The notes below the pieces were generated by a model. The model saw only the letters and a program-made list of their open reading frames with translations. It was not told the DNA's origin and did no database searches. A stretch of DNA of 64,000 nucleotides from Bifidobacterium scaligerum (GTDB lineage Bacteria > Actinomycetota > Actinomycetes > Actinomycetales > Bifidobacteriaceae). The stretch spans positions 1-64,000 of the forward strand of contig NZ_PGLQ01000003.1 in NCBI RefSeq assembly GCF_002802865.1, given 5' to 3'. The translations under genes were made by a program, and so were the position numbers. Shown one piece after another: positions 8,294 to 17,385 of this stretch (its first letter is position 1; every line of letters begins with the position of its first letter).

Positions 8294-9883
8294 CTAACGC
8301 TGCTTCTGCGCTGCCACAAGCGCTTCGGCGGCGGCCTTGGTGGCGATTGCACGCTCCTTGGCACGGCGGGCGCGGGCCAACTCGGCCTCGGCGGCCTTGA
8401 TATCCGCTTCGGCCTGCTTGAGCTCGGCGGTGGCACGCACCACTTCCAACTGCGCGTTGGACTGATCGGACTTCGGCTTCCACAGTTCGGCGATCTCCTC
8501 CAAGGTCTTGTCCTTGGTCTCCGGAACGAAAGTGACCACGCCGAGGAAGCAGATGAGGTTGGTGCAGGCGAACACCAAGAAGGTGCCCATGCCGCCGATG
8601 GAGCTGATCAGCATCGGGGTGAACTGGCCGATGGCCCAGTTGGTGGCCCACAGGAACACGGTGCAGATACCGGTGGCGCGTCCACGCAAGTAGGTGGGGA
8701 ACAGCTCCGGAATCATGATCCACGGAATCGGGCCCATGGAGAAGGCGAAGCAGGAGGTGAAGCACATCACGAAGATGAGCATGAGCAGCTGATAGTTGTT
8801 CGCGTAGGAGAAGGAGATGCCCAAGGCGAACAGCACCATGAAGCCGGAGCCTACGGCCATCAGCTTCTTACGACCGGCCGTATCGATCAGGTACATGCCC
8901 ACCACGGTGAACACGAGCTCGATGCCGCCCACCAGAGAAGAGGCCAGAAACTCGGTGTTGCCGCCGAATCCCATGTGGCTGAACATCACCGGGCCGTAGT
9001 AGGAGATGGCGTTCATGCCGATGGCCTGATTGAAGATGGCCAGGAAGATGCCGATGAGCAGGGCCTTGCGCAGGCCGGGCTTGAACAGGTCGGAGAATTG
9101 GGCGTTGGCTTCCTGCTCGGCCTTGATCTGGAGCTGGATCTCCTCGACGTCACGACGGGCCTTGTCCGAGCCGTTGATGCGTTCGAGAACCTTGTAGCCT
9201 TCTTCCACGCGTCCGGCCTGAACCAGGAATCGCGGAGACTCCGGGGAGAACCAGAGCGCGGCAACGAAAATAGCGGCCGGAATGGCGCCGATGCCGAGCA
9301 TCCAACGCCAGCCGAAGTCGATGCCCCACTCATGGGAGCCGGAAGAAGCGATGAAGTAGTTGATGACGTTAGTCAGGAAGATGCCGGAGATGGTCAGCAA
9401 CTGATAGGCGCTGGTCAGAGCACCGCGGATATTGGTCGGGGCCGACTCGGTGATGTAGGTCACGGCGAGCGCCGCGGCCAGACCGATGCCCACGCCGCCG
9501 ATCACACGGGCCAGAATCAGCGTGAACGGGCTGAAGGTGAAGGCACTCCACAGAGCCGCCACAAAGAAGAACGCACCACCGAACATAAGGATCTTACGAC
9601 GGCCGTATTTATCGGACAGGAAGCCCGAGAAGCCGGCACCGATCACGCCGCCGATCATGATGGAGCTGATGACCAGACCCTGCAGGGCCGGGCTCAGCGA
9701 GTACTTGGACTGCAGGAAGTCGATGGCGCCGGAGATGGACACGGTGTCGTATCCGTAGAGCAGACCGGCCAAGCCGGCGCTCAACGCCAGACCTACGATA
9801 TAGCGGCCGGAGCCGCGGCGCTGATGTTCGTCACGTTCGGTGACCGTCGAGATGGTCTCGCTGGATTGTACTGCCTGACTCAT
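8294..9883 (-). CDS. MFS sugar porter with C-terminal coiled coil, candidate arabinose transporter
   Basis: A 529-residue sugar porter family member with 12 predicted helices and the signatures GYDTVSISGAI, DKYGRRK, PESPRFLV and PETKDKTLEEI. Residues from about 465 to the end form an Ala/Glu/Lys/Arg-rich, Pro-free stretch that should be a cytoplasmic coiled coil. It is closely similar to the protein at 2070-4241 over the membrane part, so the two are paralogues. GAGAGGATG precedes the ATG at 9883. The intergenic region upstream carries a perfect TTGTTAGCGCTAACAA palindrome matching the operators of araB and of the araB-adjacent LacI gene, which suggests that it imports L-arabinose or a related sugar (inference). 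Confidence 0.88.
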   Translation of the reverse strand: MSQAVQSSETISTVTERDEHQRRGSGRYIVGLALSAGLAGLLYGYDTVSISGAIDFLQSKYSLSPALQGLVISSIMIGGVIGAGFSGFLSDKYGRRKILMFGGAFFFVAALWSAFTFSPFTLILARVIGGVGIGLAAALAVTYITESAPTNIRGALTSAYQLLTISGIFLTNVINYFIASSGSHEWGIDFGWRWMLGIGAIPAAIFVAALWFSPESPRFLVQAGRVEEGYKVLERINGSDKARRDVEEIQLQIKAEQEANAQFSDLFKPGLRKALLIGIFLAIFNQAIGMNAISYYGPVMFSHMGFGGNTEFLASSLVGGIELVFTVVGMYLIDTAGRKKLMAVGSGFMVLFALGISFSYANNYQLLMLIFVMCFTSCFAFSMGPIPWIMIPELFPTYLRGRATGICTVFLWATNWAIGQFTPMLISSIGGMGTFLVFACTNLICFLGVVTFVPETKDKTLEEIAELWKPKSDQSNAQLEVVRATAELKQAEADIKAAEAELARARRAKERAIATKAAAEALVAAQKQR

Positions 9884-10362
9884 GCAGCATCCTCTCGTTC
9901 TTCTCTATGTTTTTCCTCTGCTTAGCGTCGGTTTCAGCTCGCACTGCAGCTCATATAAGGGAGCATCTGACAGGTACCGGATGACGAAACAATCTGTCCG
10001 GCCCCGCTTGCGAGGGTCTTGTCACGGCCTTGGTACGGCCCCGCCTCAACCTCTTGTTAGCGCTAACAAAAACCGCCAATCGAGTATGATATCGCGCTTG
10101 AGCACCCCGCGCGGCCAAACGCGCACCCGATCATCGAATTGTTGTCAAACCGTTATCGATTACGGGTGGCGCCTTTCCTTCACCCCACATCGGCATCACC
10201 CTTGTAGACAACCGACAAAACCCACCCCGCAACTTCTCCGGTACCCACAACGCGCATCTTCCTACGCGAGCGTAACCTCATGGACAGAATGGCCGGAATC
10301 GTCAACAGCCATCTCCCCGAAGACGTACGATACGTCCCTTGAACCTAAGGACCCAGACAGCC
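9884..10362. other. Intergenic region between divergent MFS and acyl-CoA synthetase genes
   Basis: About 480 bp without a convincing gene. It holds the LacI-type palindrome at 10054-10069 and presumably the promoters of both divergent genes. The leader of the MFS gene would be long, as the palindrome lies 170 bp before its start. No other structure was recognised. Confidence 0.6.
10054..10069. promoter_or_regulatory. LacI-family operator, perfect 16-bp palindrome
   Basis: TTGTTAGCGCTAACAA is a perfect palindrome. The same core occurs as TTGTTAGCGCTCACAA before araB (20007-20022) and GCGTTAGCGCTCACAC before the LacI gene (21428-21443). The shared core NGTTAGCGCTNACN points to one regulator binding all three, most simply the LacI protein encoded at 20218-21333. 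Confidence 0.8.
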
Positions 10363-12186
10363 ATGCTCACCGAATACACCACCCCCGGCGAATCCATCGC
10401 ACTCAACGACAATCAGACCATCTATTCCCTGCTGACGGATCGACTCGAACGCACCGGCGCGGACACGGTGATCGCAGCGAAAAAGCTCGGCCCCGGACAC
10501 TGGCAGAACGTCACCACCGGCGAGTTCAACGACGCGGTGACCCGCACGGCCAAAGGCCTGATCGCACTGGGCATCGCCAAAGGCGACGCGGTGACCATCT
10601 TCTCCTCCACCCGCATCGAATGGGGCATTCTCGACTTCGCACTGGCTGCGGTAGGCGCTGTGAGCGTACCGATCTACGACACCGACTCCGCCTCCCAAGC
10701 GCAGAACATCATGAACGATTCCTCAGTCAAGCTGGCCATCGCAGACAACCGCGAGCGCTTCGACCGACTCGACTCAGTGAAGGACCGTTGCCCGTCGCTC
10801 AAGCAGATTCTGATGATCGACGGCAACGCACTGGGCGCACTGGAAGGTTTCGGCGTGACCGTCTCCGACGAGGAACTTGCCGAGCGCGTGGCCAGCGTGC
10901 ATATCGACGATCTGGCCACCATCGTCTACACGTCCGGCTCCACCGGCAATCCGAAAGGTGTGGAGCTGACGCACAAGAACTTCGTATCCATCACCATCGC
11001 GGCCTCGCAGGCGCTGCACGAGATGATCCTGGACGACCATCCGCGACTGCTGCTGTTCCTACCGCTGGCTCACTGCTTCGCGCGCTTCATCCAGTACGCC
11101 TCCATCGCCTCGGATGACGGCGTGGTGGGCTATCTGCCGGACACCAAGTCGTTGCTGCCGGACCTACGTTCCTTCGAGCCCACGTATCTGCTGGGCGTGC
11201 CCCGCGTGTTCGAAAAGGTGTACAACGCCGCCTCGCACAAGGCCGGCGCGGGCTTCAAGGGCCGGCTGTTCCTCAAGGCCGCCGAAGCCGCTCGCGTCTG
11301 GAGCCGCAAGGAACAGGCGGGCGAGAAGCACACGTTGGGCGAGATCGCCGAGCACGCGAAATACGAGACGCTGGTCTACCGCACGGTGCGCGGCGCATTG
11401 GGCCCGCGCATCAAGTACGTGGCTTGCGGCGGCGCTCCGCTGTCCTTGGATCTGGCGCACTTCTACAACGGCATCGGCCTGCCGATGATTCAAGGCTATG
11501 GCATGACCGAAACTGCCGCGCCGTTCGCCGCCACCCGCGTGAGCGACAATGTGATCGGCACCGTAGGCCAGCCCGCCCCTGGCTCCTCCATCCGCATTTC
11601 CGATGAAGGCGAGCTGCAGGTCAAGGGACCGAACGTGTTCCGCGGCTATCACAACCTGCCGGAGAAGACGGCCGAGGCGTTCACCGCTGACGGTTGGCTG
11701 CGCACGGGCGATCTGGCGGAGATCGACGACGAGGGCCGCATCACCATCACCGGCCGCATCAAGGACATCATCATTACGGCCGGCGGCAAGAACGTCTCCC
11801 CCATCCCGCTGGAAGAGGAGATCGCCAAGTGCCCGATCGTGGAGCATTGCGTGGTGGTGGGCGACCAGCGTCCGTTCATCGGCGCCCTGGTGACGCTCGA
11901 CCCGGAGTCGCTGGCCGTCTGGCTGCCCGCGCACGGCCTGTCCACCGACACCCCGGTGGACCGTCTGGCCACGAACGCGGCGGTACGCGAGGAGATCCAG
12001 CAGTACGTGGACAAGGCGAACGCCACGGTCTCCCGCGCCGAGTCGGTGCGCAAGTTCGCGGTGCTGGACACGCAGTTCACCCAGGAGAACAAGTGCCTGA
12101 CGCCATCCCTGAAGGTGGTGCGCCCGGCCGTGAACCGCGTGTTCGCAGATGTGATCGACAGCGAGATCTACAACGGCAAGCGCTGA
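10363..12186 (+). CDS. Long-chain acyl-CoA synthetase (AMP-forming)
   Basis: A 607-residue member of the adenylate-forming superfamily that activates a fatty acid with ATP and CoA. The P-loop-like motif IVYTSGSTGNPKG, the adenine-binding stretch IQGYGMTETAAP, the hinge motif GWLRTGDLAEID and the C-terminal ITAGGKNVSP are all present. Length and motif order match FadD15-type enzymes of actinobacteria. The ATG at 10363 is preferred over a TTG eight codons upstream because CTAAGGA sits between them at ribosome-site distance. A strong hairpin terminator follows at 12217. Bifidobacteria lack beta-oxidation, so a role in recycling or incorporating exogenous fatty acids into lipids is more likely than breakdown (family knowledge plus inference). 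Confidence 0.9.
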   Translation: MLTEYTTPGESIALNDNQTIYSLLTDRLERTGADTVIAAKKLGPGHWQNVTTGEFNDAVTRTAKGLIALGIAKGDAVTIFSSTRIEWGILDFALAAVGAVSVPIYDTDSASQAQNIMNDSSVKLAIADNRERFDRLDSVKDRCPSLKQILMIDGNALGALEGFGVTVSDEELAERVASVHIDDLATIVYTSGSTGNPKGVELTHKNFVSITIAASQALHEMILDDHPRLLLFLPLAHCFARFIQYASIASDDGVVGYLPDTKSLLPDLRSFEPTYLLGVPRVFEKVYNAASHKAGAGFKGRLFLKAAEAARVWSRKEQAGEKHTLGEIAEHAKYETLVYRTVRGALGPRIKYVACGGAPLSLDLAHFYNGIGLPMIQGYGMTETAAPFAATRVSDNVIGTVGQPAPGSSIRISDEGELQVKGPNVFRGYHNLPEKTAEAFTADGWLRTGDLAEIDDEGRITITGRIKDIIITAGGKNVSPIPLEEEIAKCPIVEHCVVVGDQRPFIGALVTLDPESLAVWLPAHGLSTDTPVDRLATNAAVREEIQQYVDKANATVSRAESVRKFAVLDTQFTQENKCLTPSLKVVRPAVNRVFADVIDSEIYNGKR

Positions 12187-12216
12187 GCGGCCCGAATGCT
12201 CAAATAGCCCAACAGT

Positions 12217-12268
12217 GAAGTGGCTGGTTTTCCACCGCATAGTTCGTCGGTGGAAAACCAGCCACTTC
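12217..12268. terminator. Bidirectional terminator hairpin
   Basis: Perfect 21-bp arms (12217-12237 and 12248-12268) around a 10-base loop, beginning GAAGTGGCTGG. It lies between the convergent acyl-CoA synthetase and the membrane protein gene, so it can serve both. No long T tract follows on either side. Confidence 0.8.
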
Positions 12269-12290
12269 GCGTATCTGCCGCCAACCGCCG

Positions 12291-13151
12291 TCAGCCACCG
12301 AGCGCGTAGAGGACTTCGTCGTACTCGATGATGATCGTCTCATCCTTCTCGGTATCTTCGCCGGTTGCGCCGGAGTTGTCGGACTCCGTTTTGCCGGTCC
12401 GTCCATCACCGGTAGCGGCGGACTGCCCGCCTGTGACGGTAGCCGGTACCTGCGGCTGATGCCTGAGCACATAGGTGGTGTTCGCGTCATCGGTCCGTTC
12501 GATGCCACGCGCGAACCGCTTGTCCGAGGTGACGATCCGCCCCTTACGCCACCACCATTCACGAATCTGCCCTTTGCCGTCGTGGTGGACGGTCACCGGG
12601 TCGAGGGTGCTCGGTTTCTCGGCCCAGTCGGCGCTGATGTTCGGGTCGTACCAGAGGATGCGCACCGAAATGCCGCCCGCGTCGTCGGACGAAGCGCCTC
12701 CCTGCGCATCATCGGCGACTTGTTGCGCCGGCCCCACGCCACGCACCACGAGCTTCAGTACGGATTCGCGCCCGGCCCGTACATCATCGATGAACTTGTC
12801 GATGCGCTTCTGATCCGGGTTGAAGTACCACGGGTACGATTCGCCGCCGGAATAGCCCTGCCAGCCGTCCACGGCCTCGCCGCCGTACGCATAGCCCTGC
12901 GATTCCAGCTGCGCTTCGGTGACGTTCGGGTCAAGGGCGACCAGTTCGTCATAGATCTTCTGGGAGGTCATGCGCGTGGATCGCTGCCAGACGAACGCGC
13001 CGGTCACGATCACGGCGAACGCCAGGAACGCCGCCAGCAGCCACCACCACAGAGGGCGAGCGGTACGAACGCCGCCCGACTGACGTTTCAGGCTACAGTT
13101 CTCATTCGGCACGGGCGTATGGTTGCGCAGTGCCTGCATTGCCTTGTTCAT
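12291..13151 (-). CDS. Membrane-anchored protein of unknown function
   Basis: A 286-residue protein whose family I do not recognise. It has a short cytoplasmic N-terminus rich in basic residues, one membrane helix at about 32-52 (LWWWLLAAFLAFAVIV), and an extracytoplasmic domain of about 230 residues rich in Asp, Gly and Trp, including the stretch GYAYGGEAVDGWQGY. The C-terminal 50 residues are Gly/Thr/Asp/Glu-rich. ATG at 13151 is supported by AAGGAGG; the longer upstream open frame has no ribosome site. It is transcribed away from the neighbouring two-component system. Confidence 0.7.
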   Translation of the reverse strand: MNKAMQALRNHTPVPNENCSLKRQSGGVRTARPLWWWLLAAFLAFAVIVTGAFVWQRSTRMTSQKIYDELVALDPNVTEAQLESQGYAYGGEAVDGWQGYSGGESYPWYFNPDQKRIDKFIDDVRAGRESVLKLVVRGVGPAQQVADDAQGGASSDDAGGISVRILWYDPNISADWAEKPSTLDPVTVHHDGKGQIREWWWRKGRIVTSDKRFARGIERTDDANTTYVLRHQPQVPATVTGGQSAATGDGRTGKTESDNSGATGEDTEKDETIIIEYDEVLYALGG

Positions 13152-13340
13152 CGCGGGCCTCCTTGCTCGGGTGATGGTTGTCGGTCGTCCAATCCATCCG
13201 TGATGCCGGTTCATACAGCACCCATCGGGTGAATTGATGGTTCCAGACTATGGCCCGTCTTTCCAAGAAGCATAGCCGCTGACATGCGCCGCATGACATC
13301 GGTTACGGCTCGGCGTGGCGAGCGCCATAGACTATGGGTT

Positions 13341-14030
13341 ATGAAACAGGGGAACACCGGCCGCATCACCATCGCCTTGGTGGACAACGACGCGATGGCG
13401 TTGATGGCGTTGCGTTCGCTGCTGGCCCGCGAGGGGTTCGCGGTGCTGTGGACCGCGCAGTTGGGAGCGGCCGCAATTCAACGATGCATACGCACGCAAG
13501 ACCGTCCGGATGTGCTGCTGGTAGACATGGCGCTAACGGATATGACCGGCGTCGATGTATGCCGGGCCGTGCGTCGCTGGGCACCGGAGCTGCCGATGGT
13601 CGGTATGACCGCTTATGACCCGGCTGTCTACCGTGACGCCGCGCTCGACTCCGGGGCGACCGATGTCATCAGCAAAGACGACATTGCGGCCATCGCCCGA
13701 ATCATTCGTCATCTTGCCATCCAACATGCCGCCGCTGGACTCCCGGACAACGCCGCACCATCCACCGCACCCACCGTGCATGCCACCGGCATGGAGCCTC
13801 GGACGACAGGCGAATCGGACAGACATCCGGCGCGATCATTCGCATTGTCCGCGCAGCAAGCGACCATCATGCGGCGGTATGCGGACGGCCGTTCCACCGA
13901 AGAGATCGCCGCCGAGCTTGGCATCTCGAAAGGCACCATCTTCTCGCAGGTCGCCAGGGTGCGCGAGAAGCTGCACGCGAGGGACCGCGACGAGGCGGTG
14001 GCCCTATGCCGCCGATACTTAAGGATGTGA
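13341..14030 (+). CDS. Response regulator, NarL/FixJ type
   Basis: A 229-residue DNA-binding response regulator. The receiver domain covers about 8-130, with the acidic pocket Asp15/Asp17, the phosphorylation site Asp62 in VLLVDMAL, and a conserved Lys in the ISKDD stretch. A LuxR-type helix-turn-helix fills the C-terminus (STEEIAAELGISKGTIFSQV). The linker between them is longer than usual and rich in Ala, Pro and Thr. ATG at 13341 fits the beginning of the receiver domain; the ribosome site is weak. The cognate kinase gene starts 3 bp after the stop, so the pair is surely co-transcribed. Confidence 0.88.
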   Translation: MKQGNTGRITIALVDNDAMALMALRSLLAREGFAVLWTAQLGAAAIQRCIRTQDRPDVLLVDMALTDMTGVDVCRAVRRWAPELPMVGMTAYDPAVYRDAALDSGATDVISKDDIAAIARIIRHLAIQHAAAGLPDNAAPSTAPTVHATGMEPRTTGESDRHPARSFALSAQQATIMRRYADGRSTEEIAAELGISKGTIFSQVARVREKLHARDRDEAVALCRRYLRM

Positions 14031-14033
14031 ATC

Positions 14034-15443
14034 ATGGGCACCATCGATTTCGGCGGCAAAGATGCTCGCAAACGTTTGCTTTGGGATGCGCGCACCCGAC
14101 TGCTGCTGGCGTGCGCGGTGATTCCGGCGGCAATCGAGACCGCGTACCTGCATGCGGCGGGTGAGGCCGGCGATGTCACGTTGCTGTTCACCTTGCTCGC
14201 TACCGTATGCAGTCTGCTCATGGCACTGCTGCCGAACGTTGGCGGCTGGGCGATTGTGGCGCTCTGGGCGGCACGGTGCGTGGTACCGCAGGCCACGCCG
14301 TTTTCGATACTGTTCTGTCTCTTGATGGCCGTCACGGTCATGACGTATCTCAATGCGGGCATGGCTCTGGCCGCGGCGGTGATCGCCGAGGGGGCCACGG
14401 CGGCACGTATCTGGCTGTACCCGTGGGATTCCTCGGTATTTACCATCGTGTGCGCTACGGCCGCGTTCCTGATGGTGGCGATCTGGCTTGGCTCGATGAT
14501 GAGCTGGCGCGAACAACAGGAGATTGCGGCCCAAGAGCGTGCGGAGCTCTTGCATGAACTGGCCGATCGTGAGTTGGCGATGCAACTGCATCATTCGGTG
14601 GCCAACGATCTGACCACAATTCTGCTGCTGGCCCGGCAATTGGATTCGGATGCGGTACGACGTGAGGCTCACGGCGAGACGGATGCGTCGGAGAGCATCA
14701 GCATGCCAAACGGCGGGCAGTCGGCTCCCATACATGATTCTGGTCTGGAACACACCAATCCGATCGAACACATCGATGAGGCCGAGACCATCTCCCTCAT
14801 CGAACGGACCGCAACCGAATCATTGGTCAAGGTCCGCGCGCTTATCGCGGAATTGGATCGGACCGACTCGGTCGGGGCAGACACGGAATTCGCGACGGCA
14901 CGGTCCTCGGCAGCCAACGGAGACGGCCGTGATTCCTCCGCAAACGGTAGCGCACCATCAGCTTGTGGCAAATCACGACATAAGCACGCAGTCCTACGAC
15001 CATCGCACATCACAGAGATTTCAACGACCGAGTTGCGCGAGCTCGGCGTGACCCTTGACGAACGGCTGCACGCGAACGGACTGGTCGGCGAGACCATCAT
15101 CAGTGGGGAAGAATCCTCGGAGTGTACGGATGAACGCAAGGGCGCGTTGTTGGATATTCTGCACGAAATCGTCGGCAACATGATGAAATACGCCGATCCT
15201 GCAGCGGGCTACTGCATCGCAATCACGCTTGGGGCGGGGCTGGCCACGGTGTCAGCATCGAACGGCAGCGCAGCAGAAGGTACGGCCGAACCAGCCCACA
15301 CCGGCAACACTGATAGCCCGGCATTGACCGGCGGCACGGGGCTTAACCGATGCCGGCAGGCTGCGGAATCGCTGGGCGGCGAATTCACCGTCTCCACCGA
15401 TGGCCCGGCATGGACGGCGCTCGTGAGATTGCCGCTGATCTGA
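14034..15443 (+). CDS. Sensor histidine kinase, NarX/DesK-like, with degenerate ATPase
   Basis: A 469-residue membrane histidine kinase paired with the preceding response regulator. Residues 20-165 contain several hydrophobic helices with little outside the membrane. The dimerisation region has LHHSVANDLTTILLL with the expected phospho-acceptor His, as in the HisKA_3 family. A poorly conserved Ser/Asp/Glu-rich insert of about 100 residues follows. The ATPase domain has an N box (HEIVGNMMKYAD) and a G box (TGGTGLNRC), but the D-box position reads SASNG where DNG is usual, so nucleotide binding may be altered. No sensor domain of a known type is visible; the signal is unknown. Confidence 0.85.
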   Translation: MGTIDFGGKDARKRLLWDARTRLLLACAVIPAAIETAYLHAAGEAGDVTLLFTLLATVCSLLMALLPNVGGWAIVALWAARCVVPQATPFSILFCLLMAVTVMTYLNAGMALAAAVIAEGATAARIWLYPWDSSVFTIVCATAAFLMVAIWLGSMMSWREQQEIAAQERAELLHELADRELAMQLHHSVANDLTTILLLARQLDSDAVRREAHGETDASESISMPNGGQSAPIHDSGLEHTNPIEHIDEAETISLIERTATESLVKVRALIAELDRTDSVGADTEFATARSSAANGDGRDSSANGSAPSACGKSRHKHAVLRPSHITEISTTELRELGVTLDERLHANGLVGETIISGEESSECTDERKGALLDILHEIVGNMMKYADPAAGYCIAITLGAGLATVSASNGSAAEGTAEPAHTGNTDSPALTGGTGLNRCRQAAESLGGEFTVSTDGPAWTALVRLPLI

Positions 15444-15740
15444 CAGCCGGCATCTCGATGATGTGGGTGAGGCACTTGAGAATGACTGTCGGGTCCGTTT
15501 TCGTGTCACAACAAGCGAAATCGGGCGTTTCAGTATTTTCGTGACAAGCGACTTCGGAACCTCGGCACGTACTCATCCCCATTTGCTTGCCACAAGATAG
15601 GAAAAGAAGTCATTCTCGGCTTATGTGGCACGAAGAATTGTCACAAAACCGCAATATCGACATTGTGGAACGATTGTGACAAAAAAAGGGCCGCTCCGGT
15701 TTCCCGAAGCGGCCTCTGAAACGCTCAGCACTCACCTCAA
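15444..15740. other. Intergenic region between histidine kinase and araA
   Basis: About 300 bp with no credible gene. It holds the araBDA terminator (15681-15715) and, upstream of it, four scattered occurrences of TGTCACAA or its complement (near 15504, 15540, 15637 and 15675). These could be binding half-sites, but the two flanking genes converge here, so no promoter is expected and chance is possible. Confidence 0.5.
15681..15715 (-). terminator. Rho-independent terminator of the araBDA operon
   Basis: On the minus strand: AGGCCGCTTCGGG, a short loop, CCGGAGCGGCCC, then seven T residues. A strong intrinsic terminator about 110 bp beyond the araA stop codon, after the hairpin element at 15741-15826. 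Confidence 0.9.
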
Positions 15741-15836
15741 TTGACGAGTGCGGTATCGATGCGGCGGAAGGTGAAGGAGTACGGAGGTACTTCGAACCTT
15801 CCACCGCACCGATGACGCTCCGTCAATCAGTGCTGG
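15741..15836 (-). repeat. Hairpin element abutting and including the araA stop
   Basis: TTGACG...GGAAGGT at the left and ACCTTCC...CGTCAA at the right form an imperfect stem of about 30 bp. It touches the araA stop codon. The stop-proximal half (about 15787-15836) is about 80 percent identical to 17533-17583 at the araD stop, and both include the last codons CAG CAC TGA. The CAGCACT of araA can also pair with AGTGCTG at 15726-15732 side sequence on the other flank. Confidence 0.7.
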
Positions 15837-17344
15837 TTGTTGAGACGGTGGTACATCTCGGACAGCTCCAGCTCCTTCTCGAACTGGCGGGCGGTGGTGT
15901 TCTCGTCGATGACGGCGAGTTCGACACCGGCCATGCGGGCGAAGTCCTCCCAAGCCTCACGACCGACGGAGGTGGTCATGCAGGTGTGGTGAGAGCCGCC
16001 GGCGGTAATCCAGCACTGGACGGCGGTCTTCAGGGACGGCTGCGGCTTCCAGACGGCGCGAGCGCACGGCAGCTCCTTGAGGGAGCCCTGAGGCTCGACG
16101 ACGTCCACGACGTCCATGAGCAGACGGAAGCGTTCGCGCTCGTCGGCCATGGAGACCACGACGGCGTCCTTCTTCGGAGCGCCGGAGAAGACCAGACGCA
16201 CCGGGTCGGCCTTGCCGCCGATGCCCAGCGGGTGGATCTCCAGCTTCGGCTTGGCGATGGTGCCGATGGACGGAGAGACCTCAAGCATGTGGGAGCCCAT
16301 GTCGAGCTCGTTGCCTTCGGTGAAGTTGTAGGAGTAGTCCTCCATCAGGGAGGCGCCGCCGGGCAGACCGTAGCCCATCACGGCACCGATGCGGACGAGG
16401 ACGGCGGTCTTCCAGTCGCCTTCAGCGGAGAAGCCCCAGCCGTACTCGGACGGGAAGCGCTGCGGGCCAACGCCCGGCAGCTGCGGCAGAGCGCCCAGAT
16501 CCTCGAAGTTGTCGACGCCGGCGGTGCAGCCGTTGGCGCGCATCATGTTGACCATGGCAGCCTCTTCCTTGGCTGCGATGAACAGGGAGTCGTACTTGGC
16601 GTCCAGCAGGGCCGGGTCAACGTCGTACCTGGCCTTGTAGTCCTCGATGATGTCCTTGACCTGATCGTCCTTGACGGCGTCGTAAGCGGCGACGAGCTCG
16701 TTGACGGCCCAGGTGTTGATGGAGGCGCCGAACACGCGCTCGGCTTCGGTCTTGTCGCCTTCGGTGACGGCGACGTTACGCATGTTGTCGCCCCAGCGCA
16801 TGACCTTCATGTTGTTGGAGGCATCCCAGCCGGCGCAGGCGCGGGCCCAGGTGCCGACCTTCTCGGCGACTTCCGGATCGGTGTAGTGGCCGACGACGAT
16901 CTTGCGCGGGATGCCGAGGCGGGAGACGATGTAACCGAACTCGCGGTCGCCGTGGGCGGCCTGGTTCAGGTTCATGAAGTCCATGTCGATGGTCTCCCAC
17001 GGAATCTCCTTGTGGTGCTGGGTGGCCAGCTGCAGCAGCGGCTTGGTCAGCACTTCGAGGCCGCGGATCCACATCTTGGCCGGGGAGAAGGTGTGGCACC
17101 AGGCGATGACGCCGATGACGTTCGGGTTGGCGGAGGCTTCGACCATGAACTGCTTGACGCCGTCGGAGGACTTCAGGGTGGGCTTCAGAACGATCTTGGC
17201 AGGGATCTTGCCGGTGGCGTTCAGGTAGTCGACCATTTCGGCGGAGTGAGCGGCGACCTGGCGCAGCGCTTCCTCACCGTACAGGTCCTGCGAGCCGACG
17301 CCGAACCAGATTTCCTTGCCCTCAAAGGGGTTTTCCATTGCCAT
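15827..17344 (-). CDS. araA: L-arabinose isomerase
   Basis: A 505-residue cytoplasmic enzyme that converts L-arabinose to L-ribulose, the first step of arabinose use. Length and sequence match the AraA family throughout: the N-terminal IWFGVGSQDLYGEEAL, the middle NMRNVAVTEGDK, and the metal-site region with VGPQRFPSEYGWGFSAEGDWKTA, whose Glu residues bind Mn2+. The start at 17344 has GAAGGAG six bases upstream. It is the last gene of an araB-araD-araA operon on the minus strand, separated from araD by 230 bp that contain a repeat element rather than a promoter I can recognise. The terminator lies at 15681-15715. Confidence 0.97.
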   Translation of the reverse strand: MAMENPFEGKEIWFGVGSQDLYGEEALRQVAAHSAEMVDYLNATGKIPAKIVLKPTLKSSDGVKQFMVEASANPNVIGVIAWCHTFSPAKMWIRGLEVLTKPLLQLATQHHKEIPWETIDMDFMNLNQAAHGDREFGYIVSRLGIPRKIVVGHYTDPEVAEKVGTWARACAGWDASNNMKVMRWGDNMRNVAVTEGDKTEAERVFGASINTWAVNELVAAYDAVKDDQVKDIIEDYKARYDVDPALLDAKYDSLFIAAKEEAAMVNMMRANGCTAGVDNFEDLGALPQLPGVGPQRFPSEYGWGFSAEGDWKTAVLVRIGAVMGYGLPGGASLMEDYSYNFTEGNELDMGSHMLEVSPSIGTIAKPKLEIHPLGIGGKADPVRLVFSGAPKKDAVVVSMADERERFRLLMDVVDVVEPQGSLKELPCARAVWKPQPSLKTAVQCWITAGGSHHTCMTTSVGREAWEDFARMAGVELAVIDENTTARQFEKELELSEMYHRLNNQH

Positions 17345-17385
17345 AATGGCTCCTTCATTTACTTCGTTGTGTGGAGTGTTTAAAA

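Noticed and set aside
9884-10362. Plus-strand frame running from 9882 into the acyl-CoA synthetase gene
   Set aside because: It is out of frame with the synthetase, Arg/His/Pro-rich, and spans the operator region.
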